Part shown: one piece after another, positions 1-8,800 of the stretch
How the letters are laid out: each line of letters starts with the position of its first letter
Position numbering within the stretch: the stretch's first letter is position 1
DNA from: Acidimicrobiales bacterium
GTDB taxonomy: Bacteria; Actinomycetota; Acidimicrobiia; Acidimicrobiales; Acidimicrobilacustridaceae
Direction: 5' to 3'
Assembly: GCA_018401565.1 (NCBI GenBank)
Contig: JAGYKS010000021.1
Span: 93,307-157,306 of the forward strand
DNA: 64,000 nucleotides
The notes under the pieces: model-generated
The model's input: the letters and a program-made list of their open reading frames with translations, nothing else
What the model was told of the DNA's origin: nothing
The model's database searches: none
Translations under genes and position numbers: made by a program

Positions 1-595
1 CACCGCACCCAGCACCCGGGACCGTCGATCGCCTGCAGCAGCCACGATTGCAACCACCAGCGCCGACAATCCGACCAGCGATATCCAGCCCGACGCTGAA
101 ACAGCAGCGATGCCCGCACAGAGGACCAGCGCCCAGCGGCGAGAACGCGAGCCGGCCACCACCACCCCCGGCCCCCAGCACCAACGACCACGCCACATCG
201 ACGATGCGGTACCCGGTGGGAGTCAGATCAGCCAGGACAGCACCAATCGCCGAAGCCACCGCAACCGCAATGACAACAGCGACCTTCCAGTTGGGAGGCC
301 GTCGGCTGCTACCTGTTCGTCGCCCCTTTGATGACCCCGCCCCCGACGATGAACGGCGTAATGAGAAACGGCGTAATGAGAAACGGCCCGACGACGAACG
401 GCGTGACGACGAACGGCCCGACGACGAACGTGACGAGGAACGTGTTGACGAAGAACGGCCCGACGAAGAACGTGATGATGAACGACCCGACGACGACCGG
501 CCAGATCCTGATGCATGGCGGTCTGACCTCTGGGAGGGATCACTCGGGCGGTCGGGATCAACACCGGGTCCAGACAATTCTTCTTGGTCACCCAC
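1..595 (-). CDS. Partial multi-spanning membrane protein with Ser/Arg-rich N-terminus; frame break near 165-176
   Basis: This open frame runs off the left edge, so the C-terminus is missing. The first hydrophobic helix (about 224-283) reads VAVVIAVAVASAIGAVLADL. After the C-runs at 165-169 and 172-176, hydrophobic coding resumes in another frame (RRWALVLCAGIAAVSA, then LVGLSALVVAIVAAAG), so one indel is inferred. Upstream of the first helix, in the same frame, roughly 60 residues (about 330-515) are built almost only of Arg, Ser and Gly (GRSSS, TRSSS and RRSSS units). The likely start is GTG at 595, but the frame stays open further upstream, so this is uncertain. O-antigen ligases and polymerases have similar helices, but no diagnostic motif is visible. 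The gene is divergent from the amine oxidase at 706. The membrane call is secure; the function is unknown. Confidence 0.5.
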   Translation of the reverse strand, partial: MGDQEELSGPGVDPDRPSDPSQRSDRHASGSGRSSSGRSSSRSSSGRSSSTRSSSRSSSGRSSSRRSSSGRFSLRRFSLRRSSSGAGSSKGRRTGSSRRPPNWKVAVVIAVAVASAIGAVLADLTPTGYRIVDVAWSLVLGAGGGGGRLAFSPLGAGPLCGHRCCFSVGLDIAGRIVGAGGCNRGCCRRSTVPGAGCG

Positions 596-705
596 AGGCG
601 ACGACCCTATCGCTGCATCACATTGAACTGGTATCGCGCAACAGCCTTCACCGGCTGGGGCCTGCGACAGGGCGCCGGCGGTGGTCCCACGACTAGACAG
701 GAACT

Positions 706-2077
706 GTGGATCTCGACCCTGCCTCAACCGCAACCCCAACCCCAGCCGCAGCCGCAGCCGCAGCCGCAGCCACCGGCACAAGCACAAGCACAAGCACGAC
801 CCCACCGCGCGAGGTGGACGTGGTGGTGGTTGGTGCCGGACTTGCGGGGCTTGCCGCCGCAGTGCATCTGCAGGCCGCCGGTCGCAGCGTCTGCGTGCTG
901 GAGGCATCCGATGGCGTCGGTGGCCGGGTCCGCACCGACATCGTGGACGGCTTCCAGCTCGATCGGGGATTCCAGGTGCTTTTGACCGCCTACCCCGAGG
1001 TGCCCCGGATGTTCGACGTGTCGGCGCTGCAGCTTCGTGCATTCGAACCCGGCGCCATGATCCGTCACGGCGGGCGCTTCCACGCCCTCGCCGACCCCTT
1101 CCGCCGTCCGCTGTCGGTGGTTCGATCAGCGTTGTCGCCTGTGCTGCCGGTGGGCGACAAGCTCCGGGTGGCACGCCTTCGCCATCGGGTGACCCGGGGC
1201 GAGGCGGTGGACTTGCTGCGGGCACCCGAGACCACCACGCTCGAACACCTGCGAGCGTCCGGATTCAGCGATGTGGCCATCGAGCGCCTGTTCCGTCCAC
1301 TGTTTGGCGGGATCCAGCTCGATCCTTCGCTGTCCACGTCGAGTCGGATGTTCGACATCATCTATCGCTGCCTGGCAACCGGGGATGCAGCCGTCCCGGC
1401 CTCCGGGATGGGGGCGCTCCCTGCCCAGCTGATGTCCCGCCTGACTCCCGGAACGGTGCACACCGGTCATGCCGTTGCGGCGGTCGACCGGCATGGAGCC
1501 ACCACCGCCGATGGCCGTCACGTCGCTGCCCGGGCTGTGGTGGTGGCCACCGATGGTCCGGCCGCTGCCCGGTTGCTGGGATTGCCTCGCAGTCACCGGT
1601 CACGCCGTGTCGTGTTGCTGGTTTGCTGCGCCGACGTCACCAGTGCGAAAACCGGTGCTGCTGCTCGACGGCGAACGAAGTGGCCCGGCGCTGAACGTCG
1701 CCATGATGAGCGAGGCCGCACCGTCGTACGCTCCTTCGGGTCAGGCCCTCATTGCCGCTGCGTGTCCGGGTGATGCCGACATGGCGTCGTCTGGGGGTCC
1801 CGACGATCCCCCGGACCGGCCCGAAGGCATCGGTGCCGCTGTCACAACGCAGATGCGCGGTTGGTTCGGGCCCCAGGTAGACGCATGGCGCTTGCTTCGC
1901 GTCGATCACATCGCCCATGCACAGCCATCGCAGGACCCCCCGTTCCACCCCCGCCAGCGGGTTCGAATTGACGATGGGCTGTTCGTGGCCGGCGACCACC
2001 GGGACACGTCGTCGACCCAGGGCGCGTTGTTCTCGGGACGGCGGGTTGCCGAAGCGGTGGCCACCCTTTTCCAGTGA
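706..2077 (+). CDS. FAD-dependent amine oxidase / phytoene desaturase-like protein (frame break near 1618)
   Basis: The N-terminal dinucleotide-binding motif VDVVVVGAGLAGLAAAVHL is followed by an acidic strand end (VCVLEASDGVGGRVRT). This is the standard FAD Rossmann signature of the amine oxidase/phytoene dehydrogenase superfamily. The first frame ends its sensible sequence at SRRVVLL near 1618. Coding continues one frame over with WFAAPTSPVRKPVLLLDGE and ends with the family's C-terminal FAD motif (LFVAGDHRDTSSTQGALFSG), which closes over the flavin. The gene is therefore whole apart from one indel. The GTG start at 706 follows AGGA. Residues 5-30 are a low-complexity Ala/Thr/Ser stretch made by a microsatellite, so a start just before VDVVVVG is possible. 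The substrate cannot be told. Confidence 0.8.
727..797. repeat. Microsatellite inside the amine oxidase N-terminus
   Basis: GCAGCC hexamers are followed by three CACAAG hexamers. They encode poly-Ala and then alternating Ser/Thr. This is a slippage-prone tract just before the FAD-binding domain. Confidence 0.85.
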
Positions 2078-2228
2078 CGTCGTTTCACCGCATTCCAGCG
2101 AGTGCGGATTGTTGCTCAGGGGGTGGGAGGGTCTGGCCGCATCCCGGCAGCCGAAGGCAGGCATTCGCGGTGACCTTGCCGACCGCCGCTACCATCCGCA
2201 CAACGTTTCGCCTCCGAGGAGTTTGACC

Positions 2229-2726
2229 ATGCGCCGATTCATCGTGTTACTCGCAGCCGGGGTACTGGTTCTGGGGGCCTGTGGCAGCGAGTCCACAGCT
2301 CAACTCAACGCCGATCAGGAACGTGTGGTCGAGTTGGTGATGCAGTCGTCTGAGGAGTCCGGTCTGGCTCTCGACGAGGCCTGTGTGAGCGAAGTCGTCA
2401 GCCGCATGTCAGACGAGGACGCCAAAACGCTTGCCGAAAGCGACCTCGGTGCTGACGTAGAGCTGTCGGCCGAGGGGGAAGCGTTGGGCGAGGAGCTGGT
2501 GACCTGCCTGGACCGCGACGAGTTCATCAATGCTCTGGTCGCAGACCTGTCGGCCAGCGGGATCAACGTCGATCGCGACTGCATCGCCGATGCCCTCGCC
2601 GACGTCGAGCTGACCGAGCTCTTCGATCCCACCGGTGAGGGTCCACCAGCTGAGGTCATCGAAGCCCTCGACGCCTGCGAGCAGAGCGCCGGGTCAACAG
2701 ACGGATCCTCCACCACCATCGAGTGA
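2229..2726 (+). CDS. Small secreted lipoprotein, unknown family
   Basis: About 165 residues. The signal peptide MRRFIVLLAAGVLVLGAC ends in a lipobox (LGAC), so the product is probably lipidated and held on the outer face of the membrane. The mature part is acidic and helical, with six Cys beyond the lipobox that could form disulfides (around EACVSE, VTCLDR, RDCIAD, DACEQS). I do not recognise a family by name; short Cys-containing actinobacterial lipoproteins of this look are common. The ATG at 2229 is supported by a GAGGAG ribosome site seven bases upstream. It is followed by a 16-bp triple repeat and a convergent gene. Confidence 0.8.
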   Translation: MRRFIVLLAAGVLVLGACGSESTAQLNADQERVVELVMQSSEESGLALDEACVSEVVSRMSDEDAKTLAESDLGADVELSAEGEALGEELVTCLDRDEFINALVADLSASGINVDRDCIADALADVELTELFDPTGEGPPAEVIEALDACEQSAGSTDGSSTTIE

Positions 2727-2771
2727 TTCACCGGCCTCGGGCGAGGTCGCCCACCCCGACATTCAAAATGC

Positions 2772-2819
2772 GGGCTGCAGGTACACAGGGCTGCAGGTGA
2801 ACAGGCCTGCATGTGGACA
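2772..2819. repeat. Three tandem 16-bp repeats between convergent genes
   Basis: The copies are GGGCTGCAGGTACACA, GGGCTGCAGGTGAACA and GGCCTGCATGTGGACA, head to tail at 2772, 2788 and 2804. The third has diverged most. Each of the first two contains a PstI-like palindrome, CTGCAG. They lie in the 122-bp gap between two convergent genes. Confidence 0.9.
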
Positions 2820-2848
2820 CGACCGCAGTCGGTTGCGAATGCAAGCGG

Positions 2849-3259
2849 TCAGTGACCGGGCCTTGCGCCGTTGGTGAAGGCAACGACGACGCCAACCTCG
2901 TCGGTGTGACGGCGTCGAAGTCGCGCCACGACATCGATGAGAAACAGCTGTGGCCGGTACCGACGGGCGATGGCGGCTCGCACCCGGGCGTGCTCGGCGC
3001 CAACCACCACTGTCGCCGTGCCGTGCCATTGGGGGGCACCCGACGCCACCACACCTCGCATCGAACATGGCGACACGACCACATCGGGGGTGTGGGCGAG
3101 GCGACGTACCTTGCCACTGGTTGCGGCGGTAGTGAACCCCACCGTGTCGTCGCCCAGGTCTGCGACCCACACCGGGGTGACCACCGGCTCCCCGGTTCGC
3201 CGAAACGTGGTGAAAGCCATGTAGCGATGGGAAGCAATCTCGCGGGCGGCCGTTGACAT
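2849..3259 (-). CDS. PPOX-class F420-dependent flavin-fold oxidoreductase
   Basis: About 136 residues, the normal size of the single-domain split-barrel PPOX family. The N-terminus (HRYMAFTTFRRTGEPVVTPV) is the usual first two strands of F420-dependent PPOX enzymes, which reduce substrates with F420H2. Further support comes from TAATSGKVRRLAHTPDVVVS, the cofactor phosphate-binding region. The start is the ATG at 3259; upstream alternatives would extend the protein without adding conserved sequence. It is divergent from the DapB-like gene at 3304 with a 44-bp gap, so the two promoters must overlap. The substrate is unknown. Confidence 0.8.
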   Translation of the reverse strand: MSTAAREIASHRYMAFTTFRRTGEPVVTPVWVADLGDDTVGFTTAATSGKVRRLAHTPDVVVSPCSMRGVVASGAPQWHGTATVVVGAEHARVRAAIARRYRPQLFLIDVVARLRRRHTDEVGVVVAFTNGARPGH

Positions 3260-3303
3260 CTGCGAGAGGGTAGCGGCGCCGCAATGCCCTATCGTCGATC
3301 CCC

Positions 3304-4377
3304 ATGTCGACAACTGGCCGCTTGCGCATTGCTGTTTGGGGATCGGGCAACGTCGGACGACCGGCCATCCGGGCGGTGATGGCCCACCCTGATCTGGAAC
3401 TCGCCGCCGTCATCGTGGCCGACCCGGCCAAGGTGGGTCGTGACGCCGGCGAATTGGCTGGCGTTGCCGCTGTCGGCGTGTTGGCCACCGACGATCCCTC
3501 ATCGGTGCTCGGGACCGTCGACGCCGTCGTCTACACCGCCACTGCCGACACCCGACCAGGTGACGCCCTCACTGACCTCGAGGCCTGCCTCAGGTCGGGC
3601 GCCAATGTGGTGTCCACCTCGTTTTACGCACTGGCCCACCCTCCGACGGTGCCCGATGCCCTGGCTGCGAGGGTGGGGGCGGCCTGTGTCGACGGTGACA
3701 GCTCGGTGTTCGTTTCGGGCATCGATCCGGGATGGGTGACCGATGTGTTGCCAGCTGTGCTCCACGGGGTCAGTGCCGGTGCCACGGAGATTCGGTGTCA
3801 GGAGTTGTTCAACTACGCCACCTACGACCAACCCGAGGTGGTCCGAACCGTGATCGGCTTCGGCGGTTCAATGGGCGACCTCCCGCTGATGTTGCACGAC
3901 TTCGCCCTCAAGATGGTGTGGGAGCCGGCGGTGCGCAACCTCGCCGACCTTCTGGGACTGAGCGTCGTCGAGGTGACGACCCACGTCGAACGACGACCGC
4001 TTGATCACGACGTGCACGTTGACGGCATGGGGCTGTTCGCCGCCGGCACCCAGGGGGCGTTCCGGTTTGAGGTTGGCGCCACCACTGCCCCCGATGAGCC
4101 CGAGTTGGTCATCGAACACGTCACCCGCATCGATGACTCTTGCGCTGCCGACTGGCCGGTACCTGGGTCACCAGGCGGAGAGCACAGGGTGTGTATCACC
4201 GGCCACCCCAATCTGGTGGTCACCGTGCACGGACATCAGCCCGGTGAGCCCGACGGGGCCGGGGGCGGAAATGCCGTGGCTGCCAACCGGCTGGTCAATG
4301 CCCTGCCGGCAGTATGCGCAGCCCGACCCGGAATCCTTGGGCCGACCGACCTGCCACCGCACGTCAACCCGACGTAG
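3304..4377 (+). CDS. DapB-fold NAD(P)-dependent dehydrogenase (diaminopentanoate dehydrogenase-like)
   Basis: About 357 residues with an N-terminal Rossmann fold: LRIAVWGSGNVGRPAIRAV carries the G-x-G-x-x-G loop, followed by the DapB-type strand LELAAVIVADPAKVGRDAGE. The length and C-terminal domain resemble the dihydrodipicolinate reductase N-terminal-like family, which includes 2,4-diaminopentanoate dehydrogenases and many unassigned actinobacterial members, rather than true DapB (about 250 residues, lysine pathway). The ATG at 3304 is the only reasonable start. The family call is good; the substrate is unknown. Confidence 0.8.
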   Translation: MSTTGRLRIAVWGSGNVGRPAIRAVMAHPDLELAAVIVADPAKVGRDAGELAGVAAVGVLATDDPSSVLGTVDAVVYTATADTRPGDALTDLEACLRSGANVVSTSFYALAHPPTVPDALAARVGAACVDGDSSVFVSGIDPGWVTDVLPAVLHGVSAGATEIRCQELFNYATYDQPEVVRTVIGFGGSMGDLPLMLHDFALKMVWEPAVRNLADLLGLSVVEVTTHVERRPLDHDVHVDGMGLFAAGTQGAFRFEVGATTAPDEPELVIEHVTRIDDSCAADWPVPGSPGGEHRVCITGHPNLVVTVHGHQPGEPDGAGGGNAVAANRLVNALPAVCAARPGILGPTDLPPHVNPT

Positions 4378-4444
4378 CCCGCACCCGCCCAATCGTCCGC
4401 TGCGCTCAGGTCGTCGCAATCAGATCGTCATCAACGGCTCGTCA

Positions 4445-5720
4445 TCAACGGCTCGTCATCCGACGCCAGGCGGAAAACGACCTCAGGGCTGCGCCCGAGG
4501 GCCGCATGAGCCACGGCCAGGGATGCACCTGCATGGGCCTGATCGCCGTCTGGCGTCGCCTCCAGCCCGGCACGGGTGCGAAGGTGGTGGCCACCGAACG
4601 ATCAGCCAGCACCGCCACCGGGTCGCCGCGCCACACCTCGACGGCACGGTGGGTGGCAAGCTCCGCCAGCGTCTCGACCAGGAAGGCAAGACGCATGCCG
4701 CTGAGACCCAGCCGGGCCAAAAGGGCCTCGTCGAACACGAACACCACCGGCAACGAGGAATTGGCACTCAGCGCAGGATCGTCGTCACCCATCGATTCAG
4801 CGGTGAGCCACACAACGTCGGGGTCGTGGGCCCCATCCGGCGACCACACCTCAACCGGACCTGCCACCAGCTGGTCGTCGTGGCCGGCATCGAGCAACGG
4901 AGTTGGGCCCGACCGCAGCATCCGGGTCGGCCGAATCGACACCGGCCCCTGCACCAGCCGACCCCGCGTGGGTGATGGGGCAGTCGTTGCGACGCACACA
5001 CTTGCCGCACATCCCTGGGGCCCGCCGCTCCACCTGCGCACGGGTGAAGGCGTACGCCGACCCGGTTGCCGACCCCACCGTCCACTGCCATCCCAACCGG
5101 TTGGCGGCCCGGGACCCATCGAGAAGTCGGGCAAACAGCCAGTCCTCACCGTCGCGCCAGCCTCCGCCGTGACGGACCGTCCAGTGCGACGCCAACCACA
5201 TCCGGGACTGGTTCACCAGCCAGCCATCAGTAACCAGTTCCCCGGTGATCGCTTCGATGCACGCCATGTTGTGGTCGTCGGGCCATGGTGGTGTCGCACC
5301 GGCACGCTCGCGGACCTGATAGCGAAGCGATGCCTGGGTGTCTGTCCCCAACCGGGCGTACAGGTGCCTGGCGTACTCCTGCCACATCAGTTCGTCACGG
5401 AACTTGGTGCGGTCCCGCACCGGACCGTCGGCAACGTGGTTCCACAGCCTCGGCAAGGTCACCAGACCATGGCGGACATAGGGCGACAGACCCGACGCCC
5501 CGCGTCGCTCCGGTGGCCACACCTCGTTGCGGTCCCGGGCGTAACCGAACACGTCGAAGGCCGCTACCCGGGCGTCGGCAGCTGACTGGCCGCCGCGAAA
5601 TGTGGCGCTCGCAGCAAGCGGTTCGACGGCCAGGTCACCCAGGTGGGCAGCGACCCACGCCGAAGCAGCGTGTGGGCCCGCGGTTGGGACATCCAGCAGT
5701 ACGGGCTTTGACCGGGTCAT
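4445..5720 (-). CDS. Photolyase/cryptochrome-like protein with apparently permuted domains (frame break near 4960)
   Basis: The first ~230 residues are a photolyase FAD-binding helical domain: GGQSAADARVAAFDVFGYA, SGLSPYVRHGLVTLPRLW, FRDELMWQEYARHLYARLG and LDGSRAANRLGWQWTVG all match its core helices. A Cys cluster follows (CGKCVRRNDCPI). Coding then shifts frame and gives what looks like the photolyase alpha/beta antenna domain: VVWLTAESMGDDDPALS resembles the usual N-terminal VWFRRDLRLxDNPAL, and MRLAFLVETLAELA followed by VEVWRGDPVAVL matches its later part. In canonical photolyases that domain comes first; here it comes last. The start ATG overlaps the upstream DUF3253 stop (ATGA). The last bases lie in a 14-bp tandem repeat (4425-4460). 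The probable role is light-dependent DNA repair or blue-light sensing. Confidence 0.75.
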
Positions 5721-6177
5721 GACCGCACCCGCCGGATCCTGATGGCCCCGCGCGCCGTGGATGGGTCGACCACCGAGGAGCCCAACACAATGTCCACCTC
5801 ACCTGCGGCGGCCAGCCGGCGGGCTGCGGCCCGTGCACGCTGCTCGAGCGCGGGCCCGTTCACTGCGGGCCCGTCCCCTGCCGGCCCGTCTGTTGTGTGC
5901 CCTGCTTTCACATTCCCCGATGCATCGGACGCTCCCAACGCACGCACAACATCATCGGGACTGACCGTGGCCCCCTGGTCGAAGCATCGAGCAAGGTGAG
6001 GATCGTCTGTTCGAGGGCGACGTCGGTGGCATCCACACCGGTCCGACGGCAGCGTTTGGAGCACCAACGCACCTGCTCCCAGTCGTCAGCCCAGGCCCGA
6101 CGCCAGGTTATGGACCGACCACATGAGGCACAGATTTTCGGTGCGGGTATCGAGGAGGTGCGGTGCCGGGGCAGGAT
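5717..6177 (-). CDS. DUF2256 zinc-finger plus DUF3253 protein (frame break at C-run 5969-5973)
   Basis: The N-terminal part, near 6140-6020, carries CASCGRSITWRRAWADDWE followed by WCSKRC, the four-Cys zinc-binding DUF2256 pattern. The C-terminal part (ALEQRARAAARRLAAAGEV, then DPSTARGAIRIRRVRS) is DUF3253, a small winged-helix-like domain. They lie in different frames joined at five Cs (5969-5973), so one base is inferred missing. No ATG, GTG or TTG is seen between the upstream cupin stop and the zinc finger, so the start is unresolved and 6177 is approximate. The stop overlaps the photolyase start. DUF2256 proteins are often found beside cryptochrome/photolyase genes, which fits. The biochemical role is unknown. 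Confidence 0.65.
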
Positions 6178-6692
6178 CAGCCTCCAGCGGTGGTCACTGG
6201 GGCCGACGGGTCGTCGATGGCGGTGGCCATGGGGGCGCCGTCGGCCAGCAGGGCGGCCAGCACGATCACCACCGGTTCGTCGCCGTCGTTGGCCCCGTAG
6301 TGCACAACATCTGGCGTCTCCACCACACCGTCACCGGCTCGCAGGACCACCACGGTTGGTCCAGCGACCTCCTCGGGACCATCGGCGCGCAGCACCGTGG
6401 CCGAGCCACGAACGATGTTGTAGGTCAGTTCACCCGACACCACGTGGGCCACCTGGGTGCCTTGGTGATAGTGGGTGGCCAACCGGGCGCCGGGAGCGAT
6501 CGTGACCTGCTCCAGGAACAGTTCCTGGCCGGGAGCGTTACCCGGGTTGGTGGCGCCAAAACGCTCGCGCACCACCGGCTCGGCCGACGCAGCCTGCGAC
6601 GTCGCCCCACCGCTGTCACCCCCAGTGGAGCAACCAGAGGCCAGCACTGCGCCCACCACCACCAGCGCCAGCGCCAATCCACGCACCGACAT
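6177..6692 (-). CDS. Cupin-domain lipoprotein
   Basis: About 171 residues. The signal peptide (MSVRGLALALVVVGAVLASGC) has lipobox ASGC, so the protein should be anchored outside the cell. The mature part is a single cupin barrel: motif 1 is HYHQGTQVAHVVSGE (metal-ligand His residues and a Glu) and motif 2 is VVETPDVVHYG. A bound divalent metal is therefore likely, but the activity cannot be assigned. The start is the ATG at 6692; the reading frame extends upstream only into tandem repeats. It is the first gene of a minus-strand unit with the DUF2256/DUF3253 and photolyase-like genes, and divergent from purK. Confidence 0.8.
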   Translation of the reverse strand: MSVRGLALALVVVGAVLASGCSTGGDSGGATSQAASAEPVVRERFGATNPGNAPGQELFLEQVTIAPGARLATHYHQGTQVAHVVSGELTYNIVRGSATVLRADGPEEVAGPTVVVLRAGDGVVETPDVVHYGANDGDEPVVIVLAALLADGAPMATAIDDPSAPVTTAGG

Positions 6693-6736
6693 CACCGCCG
6701 AAGGCACCGCCCGGCACATTCCCTGGCGACGAGCCC

Positions 6737-6772
6737 GGCGCACCGCAGGGCGCACCGCAGGGCGCACCGCAG
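6737..6772. repeat. Three exact 12-bp tandem repeats upstream of the cupin gene
   Basis: GGCGCACCGCAG is present three times without mismatch. It lies in the 264-bp divergent spacer between the cupin lipoprotein (minus) and purK (plus). No clear promoter is visible in the rest of that spacer. Confidence 0.9.
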
Positions 6773-6956
6773 GCGACGCTCCATGATGCCTCCCGTCGTG
6801 ATGACGCCTCGGTCAATGGCCCCTGCGTCGCAGGCTCGTGTGGGCATTTCATCCTCCGCAATGGTCGGTCGGCGCCAGCTCTGGGCATGCCCGCCAGCCC
6901 TGTCGGGCGGTGCGGTGCCGGCCCCCGACGTTACCGGGCGGTACGGTGCCCTTTGC

Positions 6957-8138
6957 ATGTCCGACACAACTCACAACCGATCCACTTCTGCTCCCCGGCC
7001 CGGCGGCGGCCCCACCATCGGCATCGTCGGCGGTGGTCAGCTCGCCCGCATGATGTTGACGTCGGCTTCCGAGCTGGCCATCGATGCCCGGCTGCTGGCC
7101 ACGGTTACCGACGAGTCGGCACCCGGGACCTGGCCCCACACCACCACCGCTGCCGCCCTCGATGACGAAGCACTGGGTGCGTTCGCCATGGACTGCGACG
7201 TGCTCACCTTCGACCACGAACTGGTCGACGCTGACACCCTTGCAGCACTCGAGGCCCACGGGCACGTGCTGCGGCCCGGTGCCCGGGCGCTGTCGTTTTC
7301 CGACAAGTCGGCCCAGCGCAGCCGTCTGGCAGCCGCCGGGATCCCGGTCCCCCGGTTTGCCATGGTGGCGGACGCTGACGAACTCGAAGGCTTCGTGGCG
7401 TCGGTGGGCGGATGGCCGGTGGTGCTCAAGCCGCCACGGGGTGGATACGACGGCAGGGGTGTGCACATCGTGTCGGACCTCGAACAGGGCATGGCCGTCA
7501 TCGACGGCACCGGCGGGCCGGTGGTGGCTGAGGAATTGCTCGACATCGACGTGGAGCTGGCCGTGCTGGTGGTGACCCGGGCCTCGGGAGGCCAGGCCAC
7601 CTACCCGGTGGTGCAGACCGTGCAGGTCGACGGCATCTGCCACCAGGTGGTGTACCCGGCCCCGGTGCACGACGACATCGCGCACGAGGCCAGGCGCATC
7701 GCTGCCACGGTGGCCGATCTGGTGGGTGCGGTGGGTGTTCTGGCGGTGGAACTGTTCGTCTGTGGTGGTCGGGTGCTGGTCAACGAAGTTGCCCCCCGCC
7801 CCCACAACAGCGGACACCTCACCATCGAGGCGTCGGTCACCTCCCAGTTCGAAAACCACCTGCGGGCCGCCCTGGACTGGCCGCTGGGATCGACCGATCC
7901 GGTGGCTCCGGCAGCTGTGATGCTCAACGTCATCGGCGTCGCCGGTGCCGGCGATCCCGCCGCCCGTCGTGCCGATGCACTGGCGGTGCCTGGGGTTCAC
8001 GTCCATCTGTATGGAAAGTCGTGGCGCGCCGGGCGCAAGCTGGGCCATGTCACGGCGCTGGGACCCGATGTGGACAGTGCCATGACGGCGGCATCTCGGG
8101 CCCTGGACCTGCTGCAGGGCGGACAGGGCTCCACCTGA
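6957..8138 (+). CDS. purK: N5-carboxyaminoimidazole ribonucleotide synthase
   Basis: Catalyses ATP- and bicarbonate-dependent N-carboxylation of AIR to N5-CAIR in purine synthesis (cytosol). About 393 residues with an ATP-grasp fold. The N-terminal [13 protein letters not shown] is the PurK signature. [15 protein letters not shown] is the ATP-grasp phosphate loop, and [20 protein letters not shown] carries the metal-binding Glu/Asn and the family's APRPHNSGH motif. The ATG at 6957 precedes a short unconserved tail (about 20 residues) before the fold. purE follows 26 bp downstream in the same direction, the usual pairing. Confidence 0.95.
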   Translation: MSDTTHNRSTSAPRPGGGPTIGIVGGGQLARMMLTSASELAIDARLLATVTDESAPGTWPHTTTAAALDDEALGAFAMDCDVLTFDHELVDADTLAALEAHGHVLRPGARALSFSDKSAQRSRLAAAGIPVPRFAMVADADELEGFVASVGGWPVVLKPPRGGYDGRGVHIVSDLEQGMAVIDGTGGPVVAEELLDIDVELAVLVVTRASGGQATYPVVQTVQVDGICHQVVYPAPVHDDIAHEARRIAATVADLVGAVGVLAVELFVCGGRVLVNEVAPRPHNSGHLTIEASVTSQFENHLRAALDWPLGSTDPVAPAAVMLNVIGVAGAGDPAARRADALAVPGVHVHLYGKSWRAGRKLGHVTALGPDVDSAMTAASRALDLLQGGQGST

Positions 8139-8164
8139 CACGTCCGACGTGCAACGATGTCGCC

Positions 8165-8713
8165 ATGGCCAGTGACTCCAGCGGCATTCCCTCCCCACAA
8201 CCCCAATCCAATCGAGCCGACACCAGTGCGGCCTCCGTTGCCGTGATCATGGGATCCGACAGTGACTACCAAGTGCTGTCGGCGGCAGTCGAGGTGCTCG
8301 ACGAACTCGCAATTGCCTGTGAGGTGCGGGTCGTCTCAGCGCACCGCACTCCGCTGGACATGGTGGAGTTCGCCACCACCGCCCGTCAGCGGGGCGTCAG
8401 CGTGATCATCGCCGGGGCCGGTGGCGCCGCCCACCTTCCGGGAATGGTGGCGTCCATGACAACGCTGCCGGTGATCGGCGTGCCGGTCAACGCCACGTCC
8501 CTGTCAGGGCTCGACGCACTGCTGTCGATCGTGCAGATGCCCAAGGGTGTCCCAGTGGCCACCATGGCCGTGGATGGCGCCCGCAACGCCGGACTTCTTG
8601 CCGCCCGCATTTTGTCACTCGGCAACGAAACACTGGCAGCGGCACTCGACCTTCTGGCTGCCAGCACCGCCGACGCCGCCCGGGCCGGCAACGACCGGCT
8701 ACCTCCCCGCTGA
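8165..8713 (+). CDS. purE: N5-carboxyaminoimidazole ribonucleotide mutase
   Basis: Converts N5-CAIR to CAIR, the step after PurK. About 182 residues. The class I PurE signature is clear: [20 protein letters not shown], then VVSAHRTP with the catalytic His, then [16 protein letters not shown], and [20 protein letters not shown] near the C-terminus. A stretch of about 25 residues before the fold is Ser/Pro-rich. It probably shares a transcript with purK (26-bp gap). It ends just before a run of 9-10 bp tandem repeats. Confidence 0.95.
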   Translation: MASDSSGIPSPQPQSNRADTSAASVAVIMGSDSDYQVLSAAVEVLDELAIACEVRVVSAHRTPLDMVEFATTARQRGVSVIIAGAGGAAHLPGMVASMTTLPVIGVPVNATSLSGLDALLSIVQMPKGVPVATMAVDGARNAGLLAARILSLGNETLAAALDLLAASTADAARAGNDRLPPR

Positions 8714-8739
8714 CACCGGCGTCCACGCCAGCTCCGGGC

Positions 8740-8794
8740 AGGTCAGGCGGGTCAGGCAGGTCGGGCGGGTCAGGCGGGTCGGCGGTCAGGTGGG
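8740..8794. repeat. Degenerate 9-10 bp tandem repeats after purE
   Basis: Repeated GGTCAGGCG-type units (GTCAGGCGG, GTCAGGCAG, GTCGGGCGG and so on) fill the gap between purE and the convergent LPxTG gene. No terminator-like stem with a T-run is seen. Confidence 0.75.
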
Positions 8795-8800
8795 TACGCC

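Noticed and set aside
48-626. A plus-strand open frame rich in Asp, Glu and Arg
   Set aside because: It lies opposite a hydrophobic minus-strand gene, has no ribosome site and its flanks look like non-coding Pro-rich text.
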